A DNA stretch of 64,000 bases. It comes from Companilactobacillus keshanensis. Lineage in GTDB: Bacteria; Bacillota; Bacilli; Lactobacillales; Lactobacillaceae. The stretch is taken from contig NZ_RHOS01000007.1 in NCBI RefSeq assembly GCF_003946205.1, positions 1 to 64,000 of the forward strand. Direction: 5' to 3'. Positions 32,716 through 43,118 of the stretch are shown piece after piece. Under the pieces are notes generated by a model. That model did not search any database and was not told the DNA's origin. It saw only the letters and a program-made list of their open reading frames with translations. Both the position numbers and the translations under genes were made by a program. Numbering within the stretch: position 1 is the first letter of the stretch; every line of letters starts with the position of its first letter.

Positions 32716-33336
32716 ATGAAAGTAGCTGTGATTGGAGCAAATGGTAAGCAAGGATCAATGATCGTTGAAGAAGCATTTAAGCGAGGATTAGATGTGACTT
32801 CGATCGTTAGAGATGAAAAAAAATCCCCAACTGAGAAATTCTTAGTTAGAGATGTCTATAATTTAACGCATGATGATATAAAAGATTTTGATGTTTTAGT
32901 GGATGCATTGGGCTTTTTTGGTGACAGTGTAAAAGAATTCGTTCCTTCTACACAACATCTTATTGATGTATTAGAAGAAACTGACATCAGATTGATGGTA
33001 GTCGGTGGAGCTGGATCGCTTTATGTTAATAAAGAACATACTCAAAGACGATTTGAACAAGCTGATTTTCCAGATTTTGTTAAACCTTTGAGTTTGGAAA
33101 TGGGTAAGGCTTTGGATCTTTTGCGCCAAAGTGATATTAATTGGACTTATCTTAGCCCAGCTGACGATTTTGACTTTGATGCTGAAAAAACTGGGGAATA
33201 TGTATTAGCTGGTGAAGAAATGACCTTTGATAAAGATGGTATAAGTAAAATAAGTTACGCTGATTACGCGGTAGCCATGGTAGATGAAATAATTGCTGCC
33301 AAACATAAAAAAGAACGTATCAGTGTTAGATGGTAG
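32716..33336 (+). CDS. NAD(P)H-binding (NmrA/SDR-like) protein
   Basis: The 206-residue protein has an N-terminal Rossmann motif KVAVIGANGKQGSMIV and the GGAGSLYV block of the NAD(P)-binding SDR-like family (PF13460). This family includes biliverdin/flavin reductase-like proteins and regulators. Start ATG 32716 has GGGAGG 8 bases upstream. It is followed after 8 bases by a flavodoxin gene, so a joint redox role is likely. The substrate is unknown. Confidence 0.8.
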   Translation: MKVAVIGANGKQGSMIVEEAFKRGLDVTSIVRDEKKSPTEKFLVRDVYNLTHDDIKDFDVLVDALGFFGDSVKEFVPSTQHLIDVLEETDIRLMVVGGAGSLYVNKEHTQRRFEQADFPDFVKPLSLEMGKALDLLRQSDINWTYLSPADDFDFDAEKTGEYVLAGEEMTFDKDGISKISYADYAVAMVDEIIAAKHKKERISVRW

Positions 33337-33344
33337 GTGTTTGA

Positions 33345-33788
33345 ATGAGTAAAATATTTTTAGGATACACTAGTATGTCTGGTCGCAATGAAAAAATTGC
33401 TGGAAATTTAAAAAGCTATTTAGAGGAAAAGGGTGCAGAGGTAGATTTAGAACAGTTAGTTGATGCTGACGCCTTCAGATTACCCGAGTATGACGCCGTT
33501 ATAACTGTTACATATACATATAACGATGGTGACATACCTGATGAAGCTCAAGACTTTTTTGAAGATCTACAGGATGTCGATTTAGCTAAAACAAAATTTG
33601 CAGTATTAGGATCCAGTTCAAAATCACATATTCATTTTGGTCGCGCCGTTGACTACTTTACTATGGAAATGAATTCCAGTAATGGTGATCAAGTAGCGGA
33701 TTCAGTTAAAATTAATGAAGATCCAGATGACGATGATTATGCACGTATACATCAACTGGCAGACTATGTTTTGAAGAGTTTGGACTAA
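33345..33788 (+). CDS. Flavodoxin
   Basis: The 147-residue protein matches short-chain flavodoxins: phosphate-binding loop GYTSMSGRNEKIA (6-18), FMN-contacting region TYTYNDGDIPDEAQDF, and the LGSSSKSHIHFGRAVDYF strand-loop. It carries electrons through bound FMN in the cytoplasm. It is co-transcribed with the NAD(P)H-binding gene, its start being eight bases after that stop codon. A short terminator-like hairpin (ACATC/GATGT with T-run) lies at about 33818-33841. Confidence 0.85.
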   Translation: MSKIFLGYTSMSGRNEKIAGNLKSYLEEKGAEVDLEQLVDADAFRLPEYDAVITVTYTYNDGDIPDEAQDFFEDLQDVDLAKTKFAVLGSSSKSHIHFGRAVDYFTMEMNSSNGDQVADSVKINEDPDDDDYARIHQLADYVLKSLD

Positions 33789-33817
33789 AAAATAAACTAG
33801 TTTCTACTATTATATAA

Positions 33818-33841
33818 GCACATCTTTGGATGTACTTTTTT
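33818..33841 (+). terminator. Terminator between flavodoxin and ilvA
   Basis: AGCACATC and GGATGTACT form a short stem around TTT, followed by T-run; convergent with ilvA. Confidence 0.55.
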
Positions 33842-33846
33842 GGTAT

Positions 33847-35118
33847 CTAAACTAACATTCTGTAAAGAGCTTGATTGTCCTCAAGATTGAGATAATTAGG
33901 ATCAAACTCGTTCAATCGATATAATAGTTGATCAAGTTTTTTTGCTTGTCCCAAACGTACACCAATCAGAACAGGACCAGTACCACTATTGACCTTTTTG
34001 GTATATTCAAATTTGGTTATGTCATCGTCCAAATTAAGTACGCTGTTGATGAACTCACGAAGAGCACCTGCCCTTTGAGGGAAACTAACTAGGAAATAAT
34101 GTTGTAACCCTTGATAAATTAACGATCTTTCTTCCATATCGTGCATCCGATTGATATCGTTATTACCACCAGAGACTACACATACGACCGTTTTACCAAC
34201 TAACTGATTTGTATAAACCTCTAAAGCGGCAATACTTAAAGCTCCAGCAGGTTCTGCAACTAAGGCCAGTTTACTATAAACATCTAAAACCGTTTTACTG
34301 TCTAATCCTTCGGGAACTTGAACTAATCGATCGACATATTTTTGACAAGTACTATAAGTCAGTTGACCAACTTTTCTCACGGCCGCACCGTCAACGAAGG
34401 TATCTACATTATCAAGATTTACTGGATGTCCGACGGAAAAGGCTTTGGCCATTGAGCTTGCTCCTGTAGGCTCAACTCCGACAACCATTGTTTGCGGGCT
34501 TACCGCCTTGGTGTGAGTACTGATACCGCTGATCAAACCACCACCACCGATTGCAGCAAAGAGATAATCAATTTTTAGATTGTTTGCCTTAGCATCATCG
34601 AAAATTTCAACTGCTAATGAACCTTGTCCAGCCATAGTACGTAAATCATCAAATGGAGCAATGAAGGTTTGATTATTTTTACTACAAAATTTGTTGGCAG
34701 CATCGTTAGCTTCATCAAAAGTATCGCCGATCATTTTTATAGTGACATTTTTGCCACCAAATAATTTAACTTGATCGACCTTTTGCTGTGGGGTAGTAGT
34801 TGGCATGAAGATAGTTGCTGGGATATCCATTTTTGAACTAGTCCAGGCAACACCTTGAGCATGATTACCAGCACTGGCACAGACGACACCGCGTTTTCTA
34901 TCTTTATCGGAAGTTTGAGATATAGCATAATAGGCACCGCGGATCTTAAATGATCGGACTTCTTGGAGATCTTCTCGTTTTAAATAAACTTTACAGTTAT
35001 ATTTTTGTGATAAATAATCACTGTATTGTAAAGGCGTATGTACGACGACGGTTTTTAGTACGTCATAGGCTTTTTTTACTTCTTTATTGGTTAAAACTTC
35101 TGTTGTAGTTGTTGTCAT
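33847..35118 (-). CDS. ilvA: Threonine ammonia-lyase (threonine dehydratase)
   Basis: The 423-residue PLP enzyme has the Schiff-base lysine in SFKIRGAYYA (Lys58), the glycine-rich phosphate loop GGGGLISG (191-198) and SAGNHAQGVAW. A single C-terminal ACT-like regulatory domain follows (QHYFLVSFPQRAGALREF). This is the short, IlvA-type biosynthetic form found in Firmicutes. It makes 2-oxobutanoate for isoleucine. It lies divergent from ilvBCD. It is preceded by a terminator and an Ile/Val/Leu-rich leader ORF, which suggests attenuation by branched-chain amino acids. Confidence 0.93.
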   Translation of the reverse strand: MTTTTTEVLTNKEVKKAYDVLKTVVVHTPLQYSDYLSQKYNCKVYLKREDLQEVRSFKIRGAYYAISQTSDKDRKRGVVCASAGNHAQGVAWTSSKMDIPATIFMPTTTPQQKVDQVKLFGGKNVTIKMIGDTFDEANDAANKFCSKNNQTFIAPFDDLRTMAGQGSLAVEIFDDAKANNLKIDYLFAAIGGGGLISGISTHTKAVSPQTMVVGVEPTGASSMAKAFSVGHPVNLDNVDTFVDGAAVRKVGQLTYSTCQKYVDRLVQVPEGLDSKTVLDVYSKLALVAEPAGALSIAALEVYTNQLVGKTVVCVVSGGNNDINRMHDMEERSLIYQGLQHYFLVSFPQRAGALREFINSVLNLDDDITKFEYTKKVNSGTGPVLIGVRLGQAKKLDQLLYRLNEFDPNYLNLEDNQALYRMLV

Positions 35119-35156
35119 AGTGATTTTCCTCGTTATTTTTTTAATTTTGGTAATAA

Positions 35157-35192
35157 AAAAAGGGTTATCTGCTTAGCAGATAACCCTTTTGA
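35157..35192 (-). terminator. Terminator/attenuator between leader ORF and ilvA
   Basis: AAAAGGGTTATCTGC and GCAGATAACCCTTTT pair perfectly around a TAA loop (minus-strand reading), followed by a T-run. It stands 40 bases before the ilvA ATG. Confidence 0.85.
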
Positions 35193-35210
35193 CGTTTAGA
35201 TCCTAATTAT

Positions 35211-35227
35211 TCCTGTAATTTACAGGA
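35211..35227 (-). promoter_or_regulatory. Palindrome at the leader ORF stop codon
   Basis: TCCTGTAA and TTACAGGA around one base form a perfect inverted repeat that includes the leader stop codon. A ribosome ending translation here would block it, as expected of an attenuator device. Confidence 0.4.
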
Positions 35228-35465
35228 TGGAAGATAGGTATCCAAAATGTTTGGGTAAATTCCACTGAGCATTATTGTCTAAAACAAATAGCAGACTAAT
35301 CAAGACCGTTGTAGCGACGGCCTTAATAATGACAATAATAATTTCAGCATTGGCCAAAACATTTTGAGCAAGCACAATAAGACCATCGTTTGCGATGGCC
35401 TTATTGTTTTGGGCGGCTGATAAATCATACATTAAGTTTTTGGATTCGGTTTTAGTGTCTGACAT
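35220..35465 (-). CDS. Ile/Val/Leu-rich leader ORF upstream of ilvA (81 aa)
   Basis: From ATG 35465 (AAGGGAG 8 bases upstream) the ORF encodes 81 residues. The middle part, from AEIIIVIIKAVATTVLIS to LLFVL, is dense in isoleucine, valine and leucine. Two hairpins with arms AAGGCCATCG/CGATGGTCTT and AAGGCCGTCG/CAACGGTCTT lie inside it, then the stop-codon palindrome and a strong terminator before ilvA. An attenuator leader peptide fits. The same residues would also make one good TM helix, so a small membrane protein is the alternative. Confidence 0.55.
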   Translation of the reverse strand: MSDTKTESKNLMYDLSAAQNNKAIANDGLIVLAQNVLANAEIIIVIIKAVATTVLISLLFVLDNNAQWNLPKHFGYLSSIL

Positions 35466-35909
35466 ATTCAGCACTCCCTTCATAGGCTTTTTTAATTTGC
35501 CTTTAATTTATTTAAATTTAACACTTTGTCAAGAATTGTCAATATAGAATCTTCAAAAAATTATTTTAAAAAAATATCACGAATAAATATCGTAAAAACT
35601 ACCTATATAGGGCCAATAAATCTTGCTCATCTTGGATAACATAATCCGAAAGATTACCGCTTGACAATTGATTTGAAGGCGTTTAGATTAATTGGCATCA
35701 GCAAATCAAGAAATCACATGGCCGTTATGACGGTGAGCTATTTAACAAAAAAAGATTTTAAGAATTAAAAATATGTGTTGAAGCTGAAATTGTATTAATT
35801 GGTGATAATCAAGGTAAATTAAAGAAAAATTAGAAAATATAGTCAATATATTAATTCTTATATAATTTGACCTAAAAAATGAGAATCACTTGTGGAAGGA
35901 GGATCTATT
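35466..35909 (+). other. 444-bp divergent region between ilvA leader and ilvB
   Basis: The part next to ilvB has a good -10 box TATAAT (35861-35866) with a weak TATAGT 17 bases upstream. 35600-35835 looks like decayed coding sequence: reading frames such as ICVEAEIVLIGDNQGKLKKN appear but are short, frame-shifted against each other and lack starts. I could not identify the parent gene. No T-box or riboswitch is recognisable before ilvB. Confidence 0.4.
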
Positions 35910-37613
35910 ATGTTAGCAAAACAGTCGGATGGTGAACAAAATCGAATTAGCGGAGCCGAATCTTTGATTCAATCGTTAGTCGATCATAATGTAGAAGTTT
36001 TATTCGGTTATCCGGGTGGGGCTGTTTTACCCATTTATGACACATTTTATACTTCGGCATTTAGAAATATCTTAACGCGTCATGAACAAGGAGCGGCACA
36101 TGCTGCCGAAGGATACGCAAAAGTCACGGGGAAAACAGGGGTCATTTGTGTCACAAGTGGTCCCGGTGCATCCAATGCTATTACGGGAATTGCGGATGCC
36201 ATGATGGATTCCACTCCGATGGTAGTTTTGACTGGTCAAGTTAGTACAGAGTCTATTGGTACACACGCTTTTCAAGAGTTAGATGTTATCAGTATGACTA
36301 AGGTCGTTACTAAGGAGAATTTTCAAGTAATAAATAGTTTTGAACTATCGAAGACCTTGGATAGGGCTTTTGAAGTTGCACAATCTGGTCGAAAAGGTCC
36401 TGTTTTAGTAGATCTTCCTAAAGACGTTATGGCGGCCGTATATTCTGAAGAATTACCGACTAAAGTGGTCAAATCTGAAAAATTAAAACTTTCCGCTGAA
36501 CAAAAGAATCAACTTAATACGATTTTAGTTAAATTGAGACAGGCTAAGAAGCCTCTATTATTATTAGGAGCCGGTGTGGGAGCGGCTGATGCAGGTTTAT
36601 TAGCTGCAGAATTTTCCTATCAATGGCAAGTTCCAGTGGTTTCAACTTTATTGGGATTAGGAGTTTTGAAAAATGACGATCCACTATTTTTGGGAATGGG
36701 TGGTATGCATGGGTCATATGCAGCAAATATGGCTTTTCAAGAATGCGATTTCTTATTAAATATTGGTTCAAGGTTTGATGATCGCTTAGTACCAAATGTC
36801 GAAAAGTTTGCGCCGTATGCTGAAGTTGCTCATGTTGATATCGATCCCCAAGAAATTGGAAGAATCGTTCATACAAAGTATTCAGCAACTGTTGATGCAG
36901 GGTTAGCTTTGGAATATATGACGTCAATACCAGCCGAAAGTCGATCAACTAGAAAATGGTTGGAAAGAACACAAAAAAATGAAACCCGTCATCCTTTTAA
37001 ATACGATCAGGATGAAGACTTGTTAAAACCTCAAGAGGTAATTGAAGCAGTTGGCAAAGTCACACATGGTCAGGCAACGGTTGTAACTGATGTTGGTCAA
37101 CATCAAATGTGGGCCGCCCAATTTTATCCTTTTCATTATCCAAGACAACTAGTTACTTCCGGTGGATTAGGAACTATGGGATTTGGATTACCCGCCGCAA
37201 TTGGTGCTAAATACGCCGATCCAGATAAGGATGTAGTTTTGTTTGTCGGTGACGGTGGCTTGCAGATGACTAGTGAAGAATTAGAAGTTTTAGCAGCTGA
37301 AAAATTAAATATCAAAATCGTTTTACTAAATAATAAAACATTAGGAATGGTTCGCCAGTGGCAAGATGAATTTTATGATCAGCGACGTTCACAGACAGTC
37401 TTCTCTCATCAACCAGATTTCGAGAAGTTAGCTGGAGCCTATGGAGTTTCCTATTATGATCTGAATAAAACTGACGATTTAGAGTCTAAATTACAGAAAA
37501 TTTTTGATAAAGATGAACCAGCATTAGTGAATGTGAAGATCCCAAGTTTGGAACAAGTTTATCCGATGATCGCACCGGGTTGTTCTAATGATGACATGTT
37601 GGGGTTGGATTAA
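35910..37613 (+). CDS. ilvB: Acetolactate synthase, large (catalytic) subunit
   Basis: The 567-residue TPP enzyme has the catalytic glutamate in RHEQGAAHAAEGYA (Glu59), the FAD-type AHAS signature RFDDRLV, and the TPP-binding GDGG...NN motif near the C-terminus. RFDDR marks the anabolic, FAD-dependent enzyme rather than catabolic AlsS. It condenses pyruvate with pyruvate or 2-oxobutanoate. Start ATG 35910 has AAGGAGG 7 bases upstream; an in-frame GTG at 35892 overlaps that site. No ilvN follows: only 44 bases separate it from ilvC. Confidence 0.93.
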   Translation: MLAKQSDGEQNRISGAESLIQSLVDHNVEVLFGYPGGAVLPIYDTFYTSAFRNILTRHEQGAAHAAEGYAKVTGKTGVICVTSGPGASNAITGIADAMMDSTPMVVLTGQVSTESIGTHAFQELDVISMTKVVTKENFQVINSFELSKTLDRAFEVAQSGRKGPVLVDLPKDVMAAVYSEELPTKVVKSEKLKLSAEQKNQLNTILVKLRQAKKPLLLLGAGVGAADAGLLAAEFSYQWQVPVVSTLLGLGVLKNDDPLFLGMGGMHGSYAANMAFQECDFLLNIGSRFDDRLVPNVEKFAPYAEVAHVDIDPQEIGRIVHTKYSATVDAGLALEYMTSIPAESRSTRKWLERTQKNETRHPFKYDQDEDLLKPQEVIEAVGKVTHGQATVVTDVGQHQMWAAQFYPFHYPRQLVTSGGLGTMGFGLPAAIGAKYADPDKDVVLFVGDGGLQMTSEELEVLAAEKLNIKIVLLNNKTLGMVRQWQDEFYDQRRSQTVFSHQPDFEKLAGAYGVSYYDLNKTDDLESKLQKIFDKDEPALVNVKIPSLEQVYPMIAPGCSNDDMLGLD

Positions 37614-37627
37614 AAATCAAAATATAA

Positions 37628-38689
<1,062 letters not shown>

Positions 38690-38768
38690 GGGATTATGAC
38701 CAATATTTTGAAATTATCAACGTAGGTAGCTATGTATCCTAAGGCAAAAAATAGAAGAGGATGATGAG

Positions 38769-40517
38769 ATGAGCGATACATTAAATTTCAACGTTAGCGG
38801 CAAGGACATGCAAAAGAGAAGTGATGAGATCAAAGTTGGTGTTGATCGAGCTCCAGGACGCAGTTTATTATACGCAACAGGACAAGTGAAGAATCCAGAA
38901 GATATGAAGAAGCCATTTATCGCTATTTGTAATTCATATATTGAGATCGTACCAGGACATGTTCACTTGAGAGAACTGGCCGATATTGCTAAAGAAGAAA
39001 TCAGAAAAGCCGGCGGAATTCCTTTTGAATTTAATACTATCGGTGTCGATGATGGAATTTCTATGGGCCATATCGGAATGCGCTATTCACTTCCTAGTCG
39101 TGAAATTATCGCTGATTCTGCTGAAACTGTAATCAACGCTCATTGGTTTGATGGTGTCTTATACATGCCAAATTGTGACAAGATCACACCAGGAATGTTT
39201 ATGGCATCAGTAAGAACTAACGTCCCTTGTGCTTTTGTCTCTGGAGGTCCAATGAAAGCTGGTGTTGATCCTAATGGGAATGCCGCTACATTATCTAGTG
39301 TCTTTGAAGCAGTTGGAGCCTTTAAAGATGGCAAAATGACAAAGGAGGATTTTCTTGAATTGGAGCGTAACGCCTGTCCCAGCTGTGGATCTTGTGCAGG
39401 AATGTATACAGCCAATTCAATGAATTCATTAATGGAAGCATTCGGATTAGCTTTACCTTATAACGGTACTGCTTTAGCAACCTCTGAAGAACGCCGTGAG
39501 CTAGTTAAAAAAGCTGCCCGACGCGTTATGGAGAATGTCAAAAATGATCTCAAGCCACGTGACATTATGACAAAAGATGCTTTTGACGATGCATTTGCAT
39601 TAGACATGGCCATGGGTGGATCAACTAACACAGTTTTGCACGGATTAGCTATCGCTCATGAAGCAGGAGTTGAGTATAGCGAAGAAGAAATTAATAAAAT
39701 CGCTAAACGTACACCACATTTGGCAAAAATTGCTCCATCATCTGCTTGGACTATGGAAGATGTACATCAAGCGGGTGGAATCCCAGTATTGATGAACGAA
39801 TTGATTCAAAAGGGTGTCTTCCATCCTGATCGAATTACAGTAACAGGTAAAACGATTCGTGAAAATGTAGCTGGTGCTGTAACTAAGAATTCAGAAGTTA
39901 TTCGTCCCTTGGATAATCCCTACTCAGAACAAGGGGGGTTGTCCATTCTTTATGGAAATGTTGCTAAACAAGGTTCAGTTATCAAAGTTGCTGGTGTTGA
40001 TCCTGATATTCACAAATTCACTGGTAAAGCTATCTGTTTTGACTCACATGATGATGCAGTTGAAGGAATCGATAATGGAACTGTTAGAGCTGGTCATGTC
40101 GTTGTTATTAGATATGAAGGTCCCAAAGGTGGCCCAGGAATGCCAGAAATGTTGAATCCTACTTCAGATATTATTGGACGTGGATTAGGTAGAACCGTAG
40201 CTTTGATCACTGATGGTAGATTTTCAGGTGCTACTCATGGTATCTGCGTTGGTCACGTATCTCCAGAAGCAGCATCTGGTGGTGAGATCGCCTTGATTCA
40301 TGATGGAGATGAGATCACGATCGACCTCACTAATAGGACTTTAGACGTTAATGTCTCCGATGCTGAATTTAAAGAACGCAGAAAAGAGTTAAAACCATTT
40401 CAGCCTAAAGTTAGATTTGGATATTTAGCAAGATATCAATATTTGGTTACTTCGGCCAATACTGGTGGCGTCATGTTAGGTGCCGATCAGTTATTTGGTA
40501 AGGCAAACGGAAAGTAG
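38769..40517 (+). CDS. ilvD: Dihydroxy-acid dehydratase
   Basis: The 582-residue IlvD/EDD enzyme has the Fe-S ligands in the expected places: [26 protein letters not shown], and a conserved GGSTNTVLH. It carries a [2Fe-2S] or [4Fe-4S] cluster and makes the 2-oxo acid precursors of valine and isoleucine. It follows ilvC by 79 bases, in which a ten-codon ORF (38697-38726) with an AGGGGA site could be read. The next gene encodes an Fe-S assembly factor, which suits its cluster needs. Confidence 0.95.
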   Translation: MSDTLNFNVSGKDMQKRSDEIKVGVDRAPGRSLLYATGQVKNPEDMKKPFIAICNSYIEIVPGHVHLRELADIAKEEIRKAGGIPFEFNTIGVDDGISMGHIGMRYSLPSREIIADSAETVINAHWFDGVLYMPNCDKITPGMFMASVRTNVPCAFVSGGPMKAGVDPNGNAATLSSVFEAVGAFKDGKMTKEDFLELERNACPSCGSCAGMYTANSMNSLMEAFGLALPYNGTALATSEERRELVKKAARRVMENVKNDLKPRDIMTKDAFDDAFALDMAMGGSTNTVLHGLAIAHEAGVEYSEEEINKIAKRTPHLAKIAPSSAWTMEDVHQAGGIPVLMNELIQKGVFHPDRITVTGKTIRENVAGAVTKNSEVIRPLDNPYSEQGGLSILYGNVAKQGSVIKVAGVDPDIHKFTGKAICFDSHDDAVEGIDNGTVRAGHVVVIRYEGPKGGPGMPEMLNPTSDIIGRGLGRTVALITDGRFSGATHGICVGHVSPEAASGGEIALIHDGDEITIDLTNRTLDVNVSDAEFKERRKELKPFQPKVRFGYLARYQYLVTSANTGGVMLGADQLFGKANGK

Positions 40518-40525
40518 GAATTTAA

Positions 40526-40861
40526 ATGGTAGATGAGATGAGAAAAGAATCAGCAGTGACTGATTTACAGGACAGGATGTTAGAACAATTATCGAAAGTT
40601 ATTGATCCAGAATTACGGATTGATTTAGTCAATCTAGGCCTTATTTATGGATTGAGTATGGATGATAACGTCGTTACGGTCACGATGACTTTGACAACAA
40701 TGGGTTGTCCGATCTCAGCTGTACTGGAACAAATGATTCAGTCATCTTTAGAAAAACTACCAGAAGTTGATGAAGTCAAAATCAATATTGTTTGGGAACC
40801 GGCTTGGAGTCCGGATAAGATGAGTCAGGTCGCACGAATGACATTGGGCTATTACAATTAA
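40526..40861 (+). CDS. MIP18/SufT-family (DUF59) Fe-S cluster assembly factor
   Basis: The 111-residue protein has the DUF59 pattern DPELRIDLVNLGLIYG (27-42) and the single conserved cysteine in MGCPIS (Cys61), with a WEPAWSPDKMS tail. This family (SufT/PaaD/MIP18) helps mature Fe-S proteins. It starts 8 bases after ilvD and should be co-translated; assistance in loading the IlvD cluster is an inference from this position. Confidence 0.85.
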   Translation: MVDEMRKESAVTDLQDRMLEQLSKVIDPELRIDLVNLGLIYGLSMDDNVVTVTMTLTTMGCPISAVLEQMIQSSLEKLPEVDEVKINIVWEPAWSPDKMSQVARMTLGYYN

Positions 40862-40892
40862 ATCTATTTAAAATGAAAAAAAGCGTGATTAT

Positions 40893-41861
40893 ATGGGAAA
40901 AGTAGAAGCACTTGGTAAATGGATCGGTCGATGGTTTACAGTTTTGGTTGTTATTTGGGCAATTTTTAATTATTTATTACCACAAACAAGTAAGTGGGTA
41001 ATTCCCAACACATCGTATCTATTAGGAATCATTTTGTTTGGTATGGGGCTGACATTACGTGGCGAAGATTTCGTCAGGATCGTTAAACGTCCTTTACCAG
41101 TTATCTTAGGAACTGTGGCACATTATGTTATCATGCCATTAGTTGCCGTTGTATTATGTAAGATTTTCCATTTAACAGGAGCTACTGCAGTTGGAGTTAT
41201 CTTAGTTGGATCTTGCCCTAGTGGTACATCATCAAGCGTTATGGCATATTTGGCCGGAGGGGATGTTGCCTTGGATGTTTCCATCGAAACATTGTCGACA
41301 CTTCTTGCTCCACTAGCTTTACCAGGTCTATTGATGTTATATGCTGGACAATACGTAACGATTCCTACACAATCACTCTTTATGAGTACTATCAAAATAG
41401 TTTTAGTTCCAATCATCTTAGGTGTTGTTGTCCATACCTTATTTGGTAAAAGAATCGATAACTTAACACGTGCATTACCTTTAGTATCACAGACAGCGAT
41501 CCTTTTGATCATCGGTGCCGTTATCTCAGCTAACCACGCTGAATTATTCACTGCTACAACAGCCTTAGTAATTCCCGCTGTTATCCTTCACAACCTTTCA
41601 GGATATGGACTAGGGTTCCTGTTCTCTAAGTTGATCCGTCTAAAGGACCCTCAGAGAAAAGCAATTACCTTTGAAGTTGGTATGCAAGACTCTAGTTTAG
41701 GTGCAACCTTATCAATGTTGTACTTCTCACCAGCAGCAGCCATTCCATCTACTATCTTTAGTGTTTGGCACAATATCTCTGGATCGGTTCTTTCATCATA
41801 TTGGAGAGGTCACACCGAAAAGAAAGCCAGAGTTCAAAAGACTTCAGCTGTAATGGGGTAA
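40893..41861 (+). CDS. Bile acid:sodium symporter (BASS)-family transporter
   Basis: The 322-residue protein has about ten TM segments and BASS signatures GTVAHYVIMPLVA and GSCPSGTSSSVMAYLAGGDVALD. Bacterial members move organic anions such as pantoate or 2-oxoacids rather than bile acids. The position at the end of ilvBCD makes transport of a branched 2-oxoacid or ketopantoate (which shares the valine pathway) a reasonable hypothesis. No strong ribosome site; it starts 31 bases after the Fe-S factor. Confidence 0.82.
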   Translation: MGKVEALGKWIGRWFTVLVVIWAIFNYLLPQTSKWVIPNTSYLLGIILFGMGLTLRGEDFVRIVKRPLPVILGTVAHYVIMPLVAVVLCKIFHLTGATAVGVILVGSCPSGTSSSVMAYLAGGDVALDVSIETLSTLLAPLALPGLLMLYAGQYVTIPTQSLFMSTIKIVLVPIILGVVVHTLFGKRIDNLTRALPLVSQTAILLIIGAVISANHAELFTATTALVIPAVILHNLSGYGLGFLFSKLIRLKDPQRKAITFEVGMQDSSLGATLSMLYFSPAAAIPSTIFSVWHNISGSVLSSYWRGHTEKKARVQKTSAVMG

Positions 41862-41877
41862 AGGTTTTCCGTCGCTA

Positions 41878-41901
41878 GGTCTGAGAATAATCTCAGACCT
41901 T
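41878..41901 (+). terminator. Hairpin after the BASS transporter gene
   Basis: AGGTCTGAGA and TCTCAGACCT form a perfect 10-bp stem around ATAA. No T-run follows, so it may protect an mRNA 3' end or weakly terminate. Confidence 0.5.
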
Positions 41902-42025
41902 ACGATTCATTTAATATCTAAAAAATAATTGAATCCTTTAGTTTGGATATAAAATTCAAATTAAAGTTTTTCTTGGAAAATAGGTTAGAATCTGATCATG
42001 TTTTTCATATTGTGGAAGTACAAAA

Positions 42026-42064
42026 AAGCCGATCTATTCAGTTATACACTGAATAGATCGGCTT
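42026..42064. terminator. Convergent terminator
   Basis: AAGCCGATCTATTCAG and CTGAATAGATCGGCTT pair perfectly; A-run on the 5' side gives a T-run for the minus-strand hydrolase gene. Confidence 0.75.
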
Positions 42065-42106
42065 CATTAATATTTAAAAGGTTTTATTTGTTATAACTTA
42101 ATTAAT

Positions 42107-43012
42107 CTAGTCGTTAAAATTATCTGATTCAACATCTTTGATGAATTGTTCCAAATGATCAAAGTAGACTGGAGCGTTATCGATCATATGATGATGTCCA
42201 CCATTTGGTGTTGTGACCAGTCTTGCGTGTGGAATTTCCTTTTGCATGATTTTGGCCGTTTCGACGGGCATTGTTTCATGTTCACCGAATGTCAAAAGTG
42301 TTGGAACAGTGATTTCTTTTAAATGTTTTCTGAAATGCCAATCCTTTAATTTACCTGTGATAACAAATTCGTTGTCGCCTTGAAAGACATTATAAACGCC
42401 TGTTGAAATTGTGCTGATCAAGTGAGAAATGGCAACAGGTTGCTTACGGTCAACATATTCTGCATTTAGTACGTCAACATAACTTTGATAAGTGGCATCA
42501 TCAAGGTCGTTTTCGGCCTCCTTTTGTTCCATATATTTAACTTTTTCAGGACCTAAAGCATCCATACGACATTGATTGATATGTTTAACATAATCGTCAA
42601 TTTCATCAACCATACTTGAGATGATGGCACCTTTTAAATGTTGTCCGTATTTAGCAGCATACAGTTGAACTAAAAGACCACCCCATGATTGTCCGATAAG
42701 ATAGAAGTTATCGAGACTAAGCTTTTGTCTAACTTCTTCAACTTCCTCTAAGTAATAATCATATGTTAAGTATTTTTCGGCAATTTTTGGATCATTATAG
42801 TCGGGTTGGTCTGAGTACCATGAACCCAATTGATCGTACATAGTAACTTGAACGCCGAGATCAGCCAGTTTTTCACCAAAATTTTCCCAGTATTCGTGGT
42901 TTCCACCAGGTCCGCCGTGTAGGCAAAGCAATTTAATATCCCCGTGGCCTTGGGTATTTGTCCATAAGTGGTAGCCATTATCTAAAGTGATAATAGTAGT
43001 TCCTTGTTTCAT
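42107..43012 (-). CDS. pip: Proline iminopeptidase-like alpha/beta hydrolase
   Basis: The 301-residue protein has the S33 family motif HGGPGG (32-37), the nucleophile elbow GQSWGG (Ser109) and the late catalytic His in GGHHHMID. It resembles PepI/Pip of lactobacilli, which frees N-terminal proline from short peptides. This complements Opp-mediated peptide uptake. It is monocistronic; the start has GAAGGTGAAC upstream. Pip and other S33 hydrolases are hard to separate from sequence alone. Confidence 0.85.
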   Translation of the reverse strand: MKQGTTIITLDNGYHLWTNTQGHGDIKLLCLHGGPGGNHEYWENFGEKLADLGVQVTMYDQLGSWYSDQPDYNDPKIAEKYLTYDYYLEEVEEVRQKLSLDNFYLIGQSWGGLLVQLYAAKYGQHLKGAIISSMVDEIDDYVKHINQCRMDALGPEKVKYMEQKEAENDLDDATYQSYVDVLNAEYVDRKQPVAISHLISTISTGVYNVFQGDNEFVITGKLKDWHFRKHLKEITVPTLLTFGEHETMPVETAKIMQKEIPHARLVTTPNGGHHHMIDNAPVYFDHLEQFIKDVESDNFND

Positions 43013-43118
43013 ATAAGTTCACCTTCCTGCAAGTATATGAATAACAGTATATCGCTAGTGCAGTTTTCATATCAAATTATTTGTAATAATCCTTTAATAT
43101 ATTTAAGATACAATTCAT

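Noticed and set aside
35826-35840. A CodY box before ilvB
   Set aside because: Only about ten of fifteen positions match AATTTTCWGAAAATT in very AT-rich DNA, which is expected by chance.
38697-38726. Leader peptide MTNILKLST between ilvC and ilvD
   Set aside because: It has an acceptable ribosome site but no following attenuator and no clear branched-chain codon run; kept only as a remark.
42026-42064. Attachment-site-like perfect inverted repeat
   Set aside because: It is placed between convergent stop codons with A/T flanks and fits an ordinary terminator.
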